Program-made: the position numbers and the translations under genes | Notes under the pieces: model-generated | Told to the model about the DNA's origin: nothing | Seen by the model: the letters and a program-made list of their open reading frames with translations, nothing else | Database searches by the model: none | Shown here: positions 1 through 9,744 of the stretch, piece by piece | How positions within the stretch are numbered: position 1 is the stretch's first letter | Layout: each line of letters starts with the position of its first letter | DNA from: Spirosoma sp. | Lineage (GTDB): Bacteria > Bacteroidota > Bacteroidia > Cytophagales > Spirosomataceae | Assembly (NCBI GenBank): GCA_025351545.1 | Contig: JANXVQ010000770.1 | Location: 1-16,344 of the forward strand | Length of the DNA stretch: 16,344 nucleotides | Direction of reading: 5' to 3'

Positions 1-1009
<1,009 letters not shown>

Positions 1010-1010
<1 letters not shown>

Positions 1011-1747
1011 TATACGGTCGCGTTCAAAATTTCGGCAATGTGTACGGCTTTGAGGGCGCTTTTATTCCGGTGCAGAATCCCTTCCAGGTGCATCAGGCAG
1101 GACAGGTCAACGGAGGTGATGTACTCGGCTCCATTTTTGGTATGATCGGTTACCCGGTCTTTTCCCATTTTTACCGATACGGCTTCTTCGGCCACACAAA
1201 AGGTGCCCCCAAAACCGCAGCACTCATCCGGTCGGTCCAGCATTACCAGTTCCAGGCCGTCCACCATGTTCAACAACTGGACTGGTTTGGAAAAGGGCGG
1301 GGCATTGAGTTCACTCATTTGGGCCAGATAAAGTCCCCGCAACCCGTGGCAACTCTGGTGGATTCCTACACGGTGGGGAAACCGGGCTTCCAGATGCTCA
1401 ACATGTAGTACGTCGGTTAAAAACTCGACCAGTTCGTATATTCTCGACCGGACGTGATCCGCCTGCTCCGGCTCCTCAGCCGAGTGCAGGTGTTGCTTCA
1501 GATGCAGCACACAACTGGCCGAGGGCGCCACGATATAATCAAATCCGGAAAAATTTTCCAGAAAAAGATCGTTGCACTCCTGCGTGAGGTACTCAAACCC
1601 CGAGTTGGCCATAGGCTGTCCGCAGCAGGTTTGCCGGGGCGGATAAACCACCTCGACCCCTACTTTACGCAGGAGTTGCAGGGTGGCAATAGCGGCCTGG
1701 GGATAAAACTGGTTTACGTAGCAGGGAATAAAAAGTCCAACAGTCAT
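1010..1747 (-). CDS. lutA: LutA, L-lactate oxidation subunit (CCG-domain protein)
   Basis: LutA is a cysteine-rich subunit of the LutABC L-lactate oxidation system, related to the CCG-domain subunits of glycolate oxidase (GlcF) and heterodisulfide reductase (HdrB). The 245-aa protein has the usual family length (about 240 aa). It carries two cysteine-rich CCG domains: the first has Cys9, Cys41-Cys42 in QTCCGQPMANSG and Cys79; the second has Cys133 in HQSCHGLRGL, Cys176-Cys177 in DECCGFGGTFC and Cys217. These cysteines are the expected cluster ligands. There is no signal peptide, so it is cytoplasmic. The ATG at 1747-1745 starts directly at the typical MTVGLFIPCY beginning. The TAA stop overlaps the lutB ATG, and the permease gene lies 79 bases upstream on the same strand, giving the order permease-lutA-lutB. 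Confidence 0.95.
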
Positions 1748-1826
1748 AAATCTATAGGATCAGGGTTATTTAGGCTCTATCCAGACTAAAGCCGCGAAGT
1801 AGAATAACTTACTAAACAATTGTCGA

Positions 1827-3587
1827 TCAGGCCAGCTTTGTCCGTTTTCGATTGAGCCAAAAGACGGTTAAAGCCAGCATTCCCAGTATTATCGCCAACA
1901 GGGTTATGTACAGAAAGCCCGCTGAAACATTGGAAGCTACGGCGGTTGTGGTGGCGGCCATCAGGGTATACGTCGGAATAATCCAGGGAATCAGGTAAGC
2001 CTGCATCAGAGTAAGCAAACAAACCACAAACAGCATACTAAAACTATGCTTTACCGTGAACCGAAACAATTCCGACTCTCGACCCACCAGCCCCACGGCT
2101 GCGGCCCCAATGGCGATGGACTGGGGCGAAATCATTTTACCCGTCACCCCGCCCGATGCATTGGCCGCCACCGTTACTAATGGGTTTACGCCAATGGCAT
2201 CGGCCGAGGTGAATTGAAGTTTGCAGAATAACGCATTCGCCGACGTATCGGAACCGGTAAGGAACACTCCCAGCCAGCCAAGAACCGGCGAGAAGAAAGG
2301 AAAAAGCGCGCCCGTACTCGCCATAGCCATGGCCATAGTAATCGACATGCCCGAATTATTGGTGAGAAAAGCAAACCCAACGACAGACGCGATGGTGATG
2401 ATGGAGAATTTCAACTGAACGAGTGTATCCTGGTAAACTTTAGCGGCCTGCCGGTAACTCATGCCAATCAATGGCAGCGAGATCAGTGATGCCAGTAACA
2501 ACGCCGTGCCCGGATTGGACAGGTAATTGAATTCAAACGGTTTAATGATCAGTGGGCTTCCGTCGGCCTTTAACAGACTATCCTGCAAACCAGGAACCGC
2601 AAACTTAATATGGCCAATCGAATTCAGCGCGCTTTTGACAGGCTCTAATCCCCAGGCAATCACCATCAGCGTCATGATCATAAACGGTGTCCAGGCCCGG
2701 ATAACCTGACCGGCAGAATAGTTGAGGTCCGTTCCCATCGTTTGCGGGGGCTCTTCCTGAAAACGCCACACGGATTTAGGTTTCCAGTACTTCAGGAGAA
2801 CCATCAGACACAGAATCGAGGCTAGTCCCGCAATGACATCCGGTAGCATGGGGCCTAAGAAATTCGAAGTAAGCCATTGGAAGAACGCGAACGACACCCC
2901 GGAAACGACAATGGCCGGTAATACTTCGATAGATTTCTTAAAACCCGCCATTAGGGTGACTAAATAAAGCGGGACCATTACCGACAGGATGGGTAACGTT
3001 CGGCCAACCAACTGAGAAATAGCCAGTTCGGGTATATCCGAAACTTGGGAGGCAATCAGAATGGGCGTCCCAACGGCCCCGAATGCTACCGGGGCTGTAT
3101 TGGCCACCAGGCAAATTCCAGCCGCATAGAGAGGATTGAAACCCAGCCCGACGAGCATGGAGGCCGTAATGGCGACCGGCGCTCCCATGCCGGCCGCACC
3201 TTCTAAGAAAGCCCCGAAAGAGAACGCAATCAATAGAGCCTGCAAGCGCCGGTCCGGTGTAATAGAAGCCATGAAATTTTTGATGATCTCAAACTGGCCG
3301 CTGGCAACGGTTATGTTGTAGAGAAATACCGCACCGATAATGATCCAGCAGATGGGAAACAGCCCGTAGAGGGCCCCGTGCAGGGTAGACAGAGCAGCTA
3401 GTTTGATCGGCATACCATATACCAGGATAGCGACTAGCAGGGCGACCAGCAGCGTTAATAAACTAGCCTTATAGCCCTTCATTCTCCGAATGATCAACGC
3501 CCAGAATATAAAAAGGATCGGCACCGCTGCGACCAAAGCTGATAGCCCAAGGTGTTTCAGCGGATCAATGACTTGCGTGTACTCCAT
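1827..3587 (-). CDS. lldP: L-lactate permease (LctP family)
   Basis: This is an inner-membrane secondary transporter of the lactate permease (LctP/LldP) family, which takes up L-lactate, and in some members D-lactate or glycolate, with protons. The 586-aa protein is nearly all hydrophobic segments and is slightly longer than E. coli LldP (about 550 aa). Family hallmarks include GAFLEGAAGMGAPVAI (about residues 125-140), NTAPVAFGAVGTPI (about 163-176), a GSDTSANALF segment in the last third and then ASGGVTGKMISPQSIAIG. The C-terminus ends with a hydrophobic helix followed by NRKRTK, probably cytoplasmic. The ATG at 3587-3585 begins MEYTQVIDPLKHL, a normal start for the family. It is the first gene of the lactate operon, 79 bases before lutA, and supplies the substrate for LutABC. 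The family call is firm; lactate specificity is supported by the adjacent lut genes. Confidence 0.95.
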   Translation of the reverse strand: MEYTQVIDPLKHLGLSALVAAVPILFIFWALIIRRMKGYKASLLTLLVALLVAILVYGMPIKLAALSTLHGALYGLFPICWIIIGAVFLYNITVASGQFEIIKNFMASITPDRRLQALLIAFSFGAFLEGAAGMGAPVAITASMLVGLGFNPLYAAGICLVANTAPVAFGAVGTPILIASQVSDIPELAISQLVGRTLPILSVMVPLYLVTLMAGFKKSIEVLPAIVVSGVSFAFFQWLTSNFLGPMLPDVIAGLASILCLMVLLKYWKPKSVWRFQEEPPQTMGTDLNYSAGQVIRAWTPFMIMTLMVIAWGLEPVKSALNSIGHIKFAVPGLQDSLLKADGSPLIIKPFEFNYLSNPGTALLLASLISLPLIGMSYRQAAKVYQDTLVQLKFSIITIASVVGFAFLTNNSGMSITMAMAMASTGALFPFFSPVLGWLGVFLTGSDTSANALFCKLQFTSADAIGVNPLVTVAANASGGVTGKMISPQSIAIGAAAVGLVGRESELFRFTVKHSFSMLFVVCLLTLMQAYLIPWIIPTYTLMAATTTAVASNVSAGFLYITLLAIILGMLALTVFWLNRKRTKLA

Positions 3588-3748
3588 CGACAGTAAGGTG
3601 TTTATAAAAAAGAAAGCCGGTTCGTATGATCCCGTTTTAGCGCCTTATTCTAAAAATATGTAGTGCCCGGCCCACGAACAGTGTTATCTATATACAGTAC
3701 AGAAAATTCGTCCTTTGGGGTCAGCCTGTCCAGGTAGTGGACCGTTCC
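3588..3748 (-). promoter_or_regulatory. Boundary gap: probable lactate-operon promoter region
   Basis: This 161-base gap is the only one over 100 bases in the window, and it separates the carbohydrate operon from the lactate permease. I infer it carries the end of one transcript and the promoter of the next. Read on the minus strand, TATTTTTA (plus-strand 3651-3658) is a one-mismatch version of the Bacteroidota -7 element TAnnTTTG, but no good TTG -33 element sits at the right distance. A short 5-bp inverted repeat (GTCCA, loop CTACC, TGGAC) lies just after the upstream stop codon but has no T-run behind it. Neither the promoter nor the terminator is convincing by eye. Confidence 0.3.
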
Positions 3749-4852
3749 CTATTTTTGAAACGTATACAGCAATAGCCCATACCCAACGCCAGCGGGGTCA
3801 GCCGTATTGGCTAGTTGAAAGGCCATGTGCTTGCCATCGGACGATACCACTGGGTTGGACGCTTTACCACCCTCGTAATCATTAAAGTGGGTGAGCCGAA
3901 CAAAGTCCTTTCCGGTTCCGTCGAGTCTTAGTTTCCAGATATCGATATTCGCGGGGCCACGCTTGCCTCCCAGCCAGTCGCACTGGCGGTCGGCTTCGAC
4001 GAGCGTGTGTTTACCGTCCGGAAAAACCCCTTCGCATTCGTTGTAGGTCTGCGGTTTCTGGGAGTGGTTGACAACTTCGTTGGTTTTCAGGTCGAGGGTC
4101 ATGGTCGACGCGTTCAGGCCGGTCTGTTTTCCGGCAGCATCCGTAACGGGTTCGTACCGCACAAACGTCATTTTTGAGTCATTATCGAAAAAATCCTGTG
4201 CCTCGAAGGGATAACCGGTGCCTTCGTAGACGGTCTTTTTGTTAATCAGTTTGGGCGTGCCGCCGGACAGATCAACCTCACAAACGACAACCCGGGATGC
4301 TTTCTCGGACAGGTCTGGCGCCTGGTCGTGTACCTGCGAATAGGCGATCTTCATGCTTTTCTTCGAAATGGCCATGCCTTCGCTCATTTTTACGCCTAGC
4401 TTAACCGGCTTGGACCCTGGCACTTTGCTTAAAAACCAAAGTTCATTATCCCTTGAGCGGCTAATCCGAATATCTTCAAATTTTTCCGGGCCAATCAAAA
4501 TATAATCGCCGGACGACAGGTGCATTACGCGCAGGAATACTGCAGCCGGTACGTTGCAGGTCAGGCATTTAACTTGGCGGGTTGCCAGATCAAGCACCAT
4601 GGCGTCGCCGAAACTTTTTGTCATGAACGCAATCCGCTTATTGTCAGGCGAAAAATCGGCCCGTTCGCCGAAGCCAGTCAACACCTGAATGTTTTTGGGT
4701 AAGTGATCGAGCGGGCTTCCTGATTTTCTTTTTTTTAGCGGCTCATCGGCCGATCGTTCCTGTTTAGTGACCGATTTTTCTGACGGAATTTCACACGTGG
4801 CAGCCGCTTCGAAGAACAAAAAAGAAGTGAGAATAAGGACTAAACTTTTCAT
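3749..4852 (-). CDS. Exported PD40/TolB-like beta-propeller protein
   Basis: This 367-aa protein resembles TolB/PD40 (WD40-like) beta-propeller proteins of Bacteroidota. Its biochemical role is unknown to me. It has an N-terminal export signal (MKSLVLILTSF then FFEAAATC). Cys20 could be a lipidation site, but AATC is a poor lipobox because Thr at -1 is unusual, so a soluble periplasmic form is equally possible. Propeller-blade motifs are visible as ADFSPDNKRIAFMT near residues 65-78 and VVSSDGKHMAFQ near 335-346. The segment IWKLRLDGTGKDFVRLTHF before the last blade is typical of this group. There are no hydrolase catalytic motifs that I can recognise. The ATG lies 11 bases after the stop of the preceding hydrolase-like gene, so it is almost certainly cotranscribed with the SusC/SusD operon. 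It may bind glycan or act as a scaffold, but that is a guess from position. Confidence 0.7.
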   Translation of the reverse strand: MKSLVLILTSFLFFEAAATCEIPSEKSVTKQERSADEPLKKRKSGSPLDHLPKNIQVLTGFGERADFSPDNKRIAFMTKSFGDAMVLDLATRQVKCLTCNVPAAVFLRVMHLSSGDYILIGPEKFEDIRISRSRDNELWFLSKVPGSKPVKLGVKMSEGMAISKKSMKIAYSQVHDQAPDLSEKASRVVVCEVDLSGGTPKLINKKTVYEGTGYPFEAQDFFDNDSKMTFVRYEPVTDAAGKQTGLNASTMTLDLKTNEVVNHSQKPQTYNECEGVFPDGKHTLVEADRQCDWLGGKRGPANIDIWKLRLDGTGKDFVRLTHFNDYEGGKASNPVVSSDGKHMAFQLANTADPAGVGYGLLLYTFQK

Positions 4853-4863
4853 ATAGGTAAGGG

Positions 4864-7002
4864 TTAATTAGTGGTACTAACAGTCGCATTCTTTGCAATA
4901 TTAAGATCGTTGGCAACGGCCGGTCGGAGTTTTTCCCAGTGAAATCGAAGTGAATCATTTGACTCACTGAAATGGACCAGCGGCATGTCGTTGTAAAGGG
5001 GTCGGGTAATGGCAACAACGGCATCCCAATGGTTCAGCGCCTGTTTCAAGTACTTAACAGCCAGTAGTTTATCATTTGTATTTCCCGTTAACCGGTACGT
5101 TTGCAAAGCAACCGCTCCTTTTAATTTCTGAGCAAAATAGAGTCCCAGATTGGCCCACGTTTTGATATCTGCCACCTCATACCGAAGCGAATTATTACCG
5201 TTTATTTTAATCGCCTTTACTAAACCCAACGCTTTATTGCAATCCCGTTCGAGTAGCTGACTCAAGGCAGGCGGGGTAATTTTATGCGTTGCCAATGAGC
5301 CCCCGGATGAAATCGTTTTAGCATACTCCGCTATCGACACATAATTAGAATCGGCGGGCGGTTGGTTGATCTGGCGATCAATAGAAATGTAGTCCATGCT
5401 CTTTTTGTCCAGCGCCATGAACCCTTCGCTGTAGAGCGTGAAATCCCAGGTAAAATCGAAGTACGAGGCCAGCCGGAGCGGGGTGGTTCCGGCCAGCGCC
5501 GAGGCCTCCAGCAACACCTCCGCACCTTTACCATACCGATGGGTAAATTCAGTTTTGAATACCGCATCCGGCGTCGCGGGATTGTACAAGAGTCGGCCCC
5601 ACAATTTGTAAAATAACCACTGCCGCTGAAACGCGTACTGCCAGTCAACCGGCAAGCCGGATTTGGTAAAATAATCCTTTGCCGGGATATAGCATTCCGA
5701 GCCGACAAAATAGCCCCCTACATAGGGTTGCGTGTTTGTGGCGATGTGTTCGCGGATAAAATTAGGGACGCCCCAGCGTAAACAAAAAATATCTTCATTG
5801 CGGGCCATCCAGGCAATTTTGTAATTTTTTGGCTCCGGTTTGAAGTAGGTATCGTTGAGCTTGCCGCCATGTACTTTGATCAGCTTTGTCGACGAAAACG
5901 CGTGCGACCAGTTGAATTTGACCTCTGCCCAGATCGGCCCATCCAGAAAATTCAGTTTTTCCATCGCCTTTCGGGTCAACACTTCCGTATCGACACTCGT
6001 CGAACCGCCCAGGGCCACATTGGCCGACAGGGGCACCCGGTGAATGAGTTTTGCTTTCCGGTTGGCCAGCCGCATGCCTTCCAGAATCGTCTCACCAAAC
6101 CAGTCCTGGCGCTGCTGGGGCGTCATTCCCCACATCCCTTCGCCGTGCGTGAAGCCTAATCCCGACAGATCAGGATATTCGTTCAGCACCTGCGTGACAC
6201 ATTCGCGGGTGTAGCGTTTAACAATTGCCGACGTATCACCGGTGGCGTGGATTTTATGATCCAGATTATCCAGCGCGACCTGATGAGCTTTGGCAAATTC
6301 AGGGCTCACAAAAATATTCCAGTTGACTAGGTACGTATCGATGCCGCGTTCCTTCGCCATCCGAAAAATACCCCGGTAAAGCGTCTGCCAGGTCGCTAGC
6401 TCCTGCTCGCTGAAGGGGCACGCTTCCGGGAAGTTTTTAGGCCGGATCATAAACGGAAACGGGTGCAGGTTCCAGAGTGTCAGGGCGTTGAAGCGATTCT
6501 CGGCCATCATATCCAGAAAGGCTTCCCAGAAACGCAGATCCCGACACGTTTCCTGATGCAAATCGAGCGCATAACTGTGCCTGTAGGTATCCCACGGCAG
6601 ATTGAATTTCAGCGCCCGAAACGGCAAATGGGGTCGTTCCTGACGGGCTTTGATTTTCTCTATTGGCAGGCCGTTTCGTAGATCCTCGCAGAGGGAAAGA
6701 CAGCCGTAGAGAAGGCCGCTCTCGCCACCACCCAGAACAGTAATCGCTCTTGCCGCCGGTACTATTGAATAGGATTCCCGGTCTGACTGATCAGCTTTTA
6801 CCGCAAGGTTTATACGATAATCTACCGGCCCTTCTTTTACGGTATAGCCTTGTTTTAAAAGCGCTTTTTTAACCAGCCCTACGGCATATACTGTTTGCGG
6901 CAACTCGTTAGGCTGGTGTATGCTGACGCGTTGCGAAAAAATAAACGGTTCAGCTCCGATAAAGCAGACCAGGAAAAATAGAACTTCTTTTTTTATGCGC
7001 AT
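4864..7002 (-). CDS. Putative exported glycoside hydrolase, alpha-glucuronidase-like, short paralogue
   Basis: This is the third and shortest of three tandem paralogues (712 aa from the ATG at 7002). An in-frame TTG at 7065 would add 21 residues, but the ATG puts a clean Sec signal (MRIKKEVLFF...IFSQ, residues 1-24) at the N-terminus, so I chose it. The layout matches its neighbours: a small N-terminal alpha/beta domain containing GGGESGLLYG (about 91-100), as in GH20b/GH67N domains; a barrel-like domain from RALKFNLPW (about 129); and a helical C-terminal part. Candidate catalytic residues are Glu288 in THGEGMW and Glu436 in FVGSECY. Trp-Gly-Val-Pro (410-413) and WGRLLYNP (468-475) are shared with the paralogues. 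It lacks the C-terminal domain of the other two and has the most divergent active-site motifs. Hydrolase activity and a uronic-acid substrate are inferences. Confidence 0.65.
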   Translation of the reverse strand: MRIKKEVLFFLVCFIGAEPFIFSQRVSIHQPNELPQTVYAVGLVKKALLKQGYTVKEGPVDYRINLAVKADQSDRESYSIVPAARAITVLGGGESGLLYGCLSLCEDLRNGLPIEKIKARQERPHLPFRALKFNLPWDTYRHSYALDLHQETCRDLRFWEAFLDMMAENRFNALTLWNLHPFPFMIRPKNFPEACPFSEQELATWQTLYRGIFRMAKERGIDTYLVNWNIFVSPEFAKAHQVALDNLDHKIHATGDTSAIVKRYTRECVTQVLNEYPDLSGLGFTHGEGMWGMTPQQRQDWFGETILEGMRLANRKAKLIHRVPLSANVALGGSTSVDTEVLTRKAMEKLNFLDGPIWAEVKFNWSHAFSSTKLIKVHGGKLNDTYFKPEPKNYKIAWMARNEDIFCLRWGVPNFIREHIATNTQPYVGGYFVGSECYIPAKDYFTKSGLPVDWQYAFQRQWLFYKLWGRLLYNPATPDAVFKTEFTHRYGKGAEVLLEASALAGTTPLRLASYFDFTWDFTLYSEGFMALDKKSMDYISIDRQINQPPADSNYVSIAEYAKTISSGGSLATHKITPPALSQLLERDCNKALGLVKAIKINGNNSLRYEVADIKTWANLGLYFAQKLKGAVALQTYRLTGNTNDKLLAVKYLKQALNHWDAVVAITRPLYNDMPLVHFSESNDSLRFHWEKLRPAVANDLNIAKNATVSTTN

Positions 7003-7080
7003 GTCAATTTGATTTCCGGTCAGAAGGTTACCTGGATTTAACGAGTTGTTTTCGTCTCCAATCAATTTTTGTTCGCTTAG

Positions 7081-9696
7081 TTACCGGATCAGTTTCACAA
7101 TCCGGTAGGGCGTTTCCGTATTCAGATCGGGATAAATCGTACCCACGCCGTTGTTATCCATGATTTCTATAAAGTACATGAAGTCCCATTTTGGATTGAT
7201 CTGTTCGGCGGGTACAAGGGCAGTATAAGCATCTTTTTCGCCGGATGACTGCATAGGCAGCGTCTGATAATCCAGCTCCTGATTCACGTTCCGGTAGCGC
7301 AACCGCACCCATTTAATACCCGCTGGGGCACTTACCTGCACACTAATGGAAATGGGTTTTCCAACCGGAGCACTACCGACGGGTTGGTGTACAATCCGGA
7401 ACTGACTCCTGTTTCCATCCTTATACGGTACGACTGTTTTTAGCGAACTGCCTTTAACCAGTAACGTGGCTCTTTTCTGTTCCAGGCTGGCAAGCCCTTT
7501 TTCCAGAGCTGCCAGTTCGTCTTTCCAGTGGCCGCAGAGGTCGGCAACGCAGACACCCAGCGCCAGATTGTCTGTATACACATTGCCCGCAGCCGCTACC
7601 AGCAGCCGCCAAGCATTGATGGCCGCGCGTTCCTTTGCCACGGCCTCGTCGAAAGCCGCTACATTCTGAGTCCGATCAAAAATCCGGTAATTGACCGCGG
7701 CCAGGATTCGGTTGGAATGGTAAAGCGCCAGATTGGACAGAATCTTCAGGTCCGTTAGGGTCGAGATAAATTCTTTACCAGGCTTCTTGCCAGCTACTTT
7801 TTCGGCCTTGGCAATTAACTGGTTGAGGGATTCAGACGTCTGCCGAAACCAGCGGCTGTTAGCGGATGGCAATACTTTAGCCGTTTCCCCGCCTTCGGTT
7901 CGTAGTCTGGCTTCTTCTTCGAAACTGGCAAATTGGGCCATATCGCTCAGGTCGGCTTTGGCAAAAGTGGGTAAATCGCCCAGCCGTTGTTTTTCGGCCC
8001 AGCCCCGCGTTGTGGGGAAGCTACTATACGGATAACTGGAGGTGATAATACGAGGTAATACCCAACTCGCCTGATGGAGGGCTTTTGCCATTAAGGGAGC
8101 TACTTTTTCACCAAACCGCCGTTCAAATTCGCGGTTCCAGACCGCCGGATCAGTATTGGGGTTGTAGCCAATCCGCCCGAAAGTCTGAAAGAAATGCCAA
8201 TACCGCTCAAACTCCCAATCGTAATACCGATACTGGGGATTTAACAAGTCAAAGGGTTTCGCATTGTGCGGCTGGGCTTCCATTTTGGTGGCCAGCGGTT
8301 CATTGATCTCAAACCCATCACCGTCATACAAATGCGTACTTTCGGCAAACCGGCGCGCATAGTCCGGATCTCCCCATAGCAGAATACGCGTTGTGCCTCC
8401 GCTCCAGAGCTGCCAGCTCATCCGGTATTTTTTCGGATATTGAAGCAGATGGGCATAACTGTGCCGAATGGGGCTTTTATCGGGGTTCACCTGCGTCGGA
8501 TGGTACGGCATGCCCATCTGTTCCATCCAGTATTTGGTATTAATTCGGAAGTCTACGCCTACATTCAGTGCACTCTGAATAACTGATTCGGGTAGTTCCT
8601 TGGCCCGAAGGTCCAGCCGCAGGTTAGGGGCCGACGTTTTCATCATCCGAAAAACATCCGTCCAGAAACTTTCCTGTTCGCCTTCTTTCAGGCCGGATTC
8701 GTTGTGCATCCGAAACTGAATGGCGTCCAGACCCGGAACCTGTTTGACAAATTTCGCCAGCGCCGTTTTCGTGTAGGCCGTCAGGTTATCCGCCGTCAGG
8801 CCCCACACCAGCCCCGGTACGGGTTTATCAGGCGCGTCTTTCGTGCCGGGAATACCCCCGCCCTGCACACCGCCCCGGTAGATATGATCCCAAATGCCGA
8901 CCGTAAACCGGATGCCCCGATCGTGGGCCATCTCAATCAGTCGGTTGAAGGCCGCCAGGTTTCGTTGCTGCTGCTGCGGTTGAAGGCCTATCATCTTAAC
9001 ATCAGGATAGCCTTCGACATCGAAAAAATAAGGGTAACAGGGAGCCAGAAAGCCGCCATTCTCGTAGCCAAAAATAACCACCAGCGTATTGAACCGGTTT
9101 TGCGACAGCATGTCGAGGTAGCGGGCCCAATGGGCTTCGTCGTACAACCGGCTTTCCCAGTAGGCCCGGTTCATGGTATAAATGGAAATGGCGCGTTCGC
9201 TGACAGCGGGCTTCTCCGTTATCTCCTTGACTTCACTCAGGGGCGCTTTCCGGTTTTTACTCCAGCCAATGCGATCAGCCACGTCCAGGAGTCCATACAT
9301 CAGGCCCCGCTCATCCGAACCACTGACAACCCAGACCGGCTTTTTGGCCGCGTTGGTTTTCCAGACAGTCAAGGCCTCGGCTCCGTTGGGTACTGGGTAG
9401 TTTCCCGCTTTGAGCAACCGCGCGGCTTCTCCCATTCCCGTGGCCAGACCAGCTACAAGGACCGCTTTTCCGCGAGCCTGCACCACAGAACCCACGTTTT
9501 CGAAGGGAATATGTTTAGCCCGTAACGCTGCCATTACTTTCGTGAGCCCATGCGTAACAGCAGCGCTGGGCGTCTTGTCGGCGACAATCGAAATTTCCGG
9601 TGTTTCAAGAGTGGCATAGCAATTGAACGGAATAATCAGCAGCCATAAAACAGCTTGCCAACCAGTCTTTTTTACAATAAGGAGTGTTTTTCTCAT
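7081..9696 (-). CDS. Putative exported glycoside hydrolase, alpha-glucuronidase-like, middle paralogue
   Basis: This is the second of three tandem paralogues, 871 aa, probably a periplasmic or surface glycan hydrolase. A Sec signal covers residues 1 to about 28 (basic MRKTLLIVKK, hydrophobic core, then NCYATLE). The N-terminal alpha/beta domain contains SGSDERGLMYGLLDVADRIG (about 125-144), a pattern I associate with GH20b/GH67N domains. The barrel-like domain has candidate catalytic Glu333 in FRMHNESGL, a TKYWMEQMG segment (387-395), WGDP (441-444), a second candidate Glu466 in FEINEPL and FGRIGYNP (506-513). A helical region follows. Residues from about 760 form a likely beta-sandwich domain with VRLRYRNVNQ, shared with the upstream paralogue. 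The ATG lies 48 bases after the upstream paralogue's stop. Enzymatic function is not proven; the conserved acidic pair makes a hydrolase most likely. Confidence 0.7.
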   Translation of the reverse strand: MRKTLLIVKKTGWQAVLWLLIIPFNCYATLETPEISIVADKTPSAAVTHGLTKVMAALRAKHIPFENVGSVVQARGKAVLVAGLATGMGEAARLLKAGNYPVPNGAEALTVWKTNAAKKPVWVVSGSDERGLMYGLLDVADRIGWSKNRKAPLSEVKEITEKPAVSERAISIYTMNRAYWESRLYDEAHWARYLDMLSQNRFNTLVVIFGYENGGFLAPCYPYFFDVEGYPDVKMIGLQPQQQQRNLAAFNRLIEMAHDRGIRFTVGIWDHIYRGGVQGGGIPGTKDAPDKPVPGLVWGLTADNLTAYTKTALAKFVKQVPGLDAIQFRMHNESGLKEGEQESFWTDVFRMMKTSAPNLRLDLRAKELPESVIQSALNVGVDFRINTKYWMEQMGMPYHPTQVNPDKSPIRHSYAHLLQYPKKYRMSWQLWSGGTTRILLWGDPDYARRFAESTHLYDGDGFEINEPLATKMEAQPHNAKPFDLLNPQYRYYDWEFERYWHFFQTFGRIGYNPNTDPAVWNREFERRFGEKVAPLMAKALHQASWVLPRIITSSYPYSSFPTTRGWAEKQRLGDLPTFAKADLSDMAQFASFEEEARLRTEGGETAKVLPSANSRWFRQTSESLNQLIAKAEKVAGKKPGKEFISTLTDLKILSNLALYHSNRILAAVNYRIFDRTQNVAAFDEAVAKERAAINAWRLLVAAAGNVYTDNLALGVCVADLCGHWKDELAALEKGLASLEQKRATLLVKGSSLKTVVPYKDGNRSQFRIVHQPVGSAPVGKPISISVQVSAPAGIKWVRLRYRNVNQELDYQTLPMQSSGEKDAYTALVPAEQINPKWDFMYFIEIMDNNGVGTIYPDLNTETPYRIVKLIR

Positions 9697-9744
9697 GATC
9701 GGGTTCTACTAGTCAGCAATAGAAGCTACTACTAAAATGGTCAC

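Noticed and set aside
3651..3658. TATTTTTA as a Bacteroidota -7 promoter element
   Set aside because: One mismatch to TAnnTTTG and no TTG element at the expected distance, so it is mentioned only within the gap entry and not called separately.
3669..3713. AT-rich stretch with ACAG repeats in the 161-base gap as a regulator operator
   Set aside because: Only a short direct repeat (ACAGTACAG) and no clean dyad symmetry; too weak to call a GntR/LldR-type site.
3732..3746. Short inverted repeat after the PD40 gene as a terminator
   Set aside because: The stem is only 5 bp and is not followed by a T-run in transcript direction.
8704..9525. 273-codon plus-strand open frame
   Set aside because: It lies entirely antisense to the 871-aa hydrolase-like gene, whose protein has a signal peptide and motifs shared with two paralogues. 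The plus-strand translation is low-complexity in character, with no recognisable domain.
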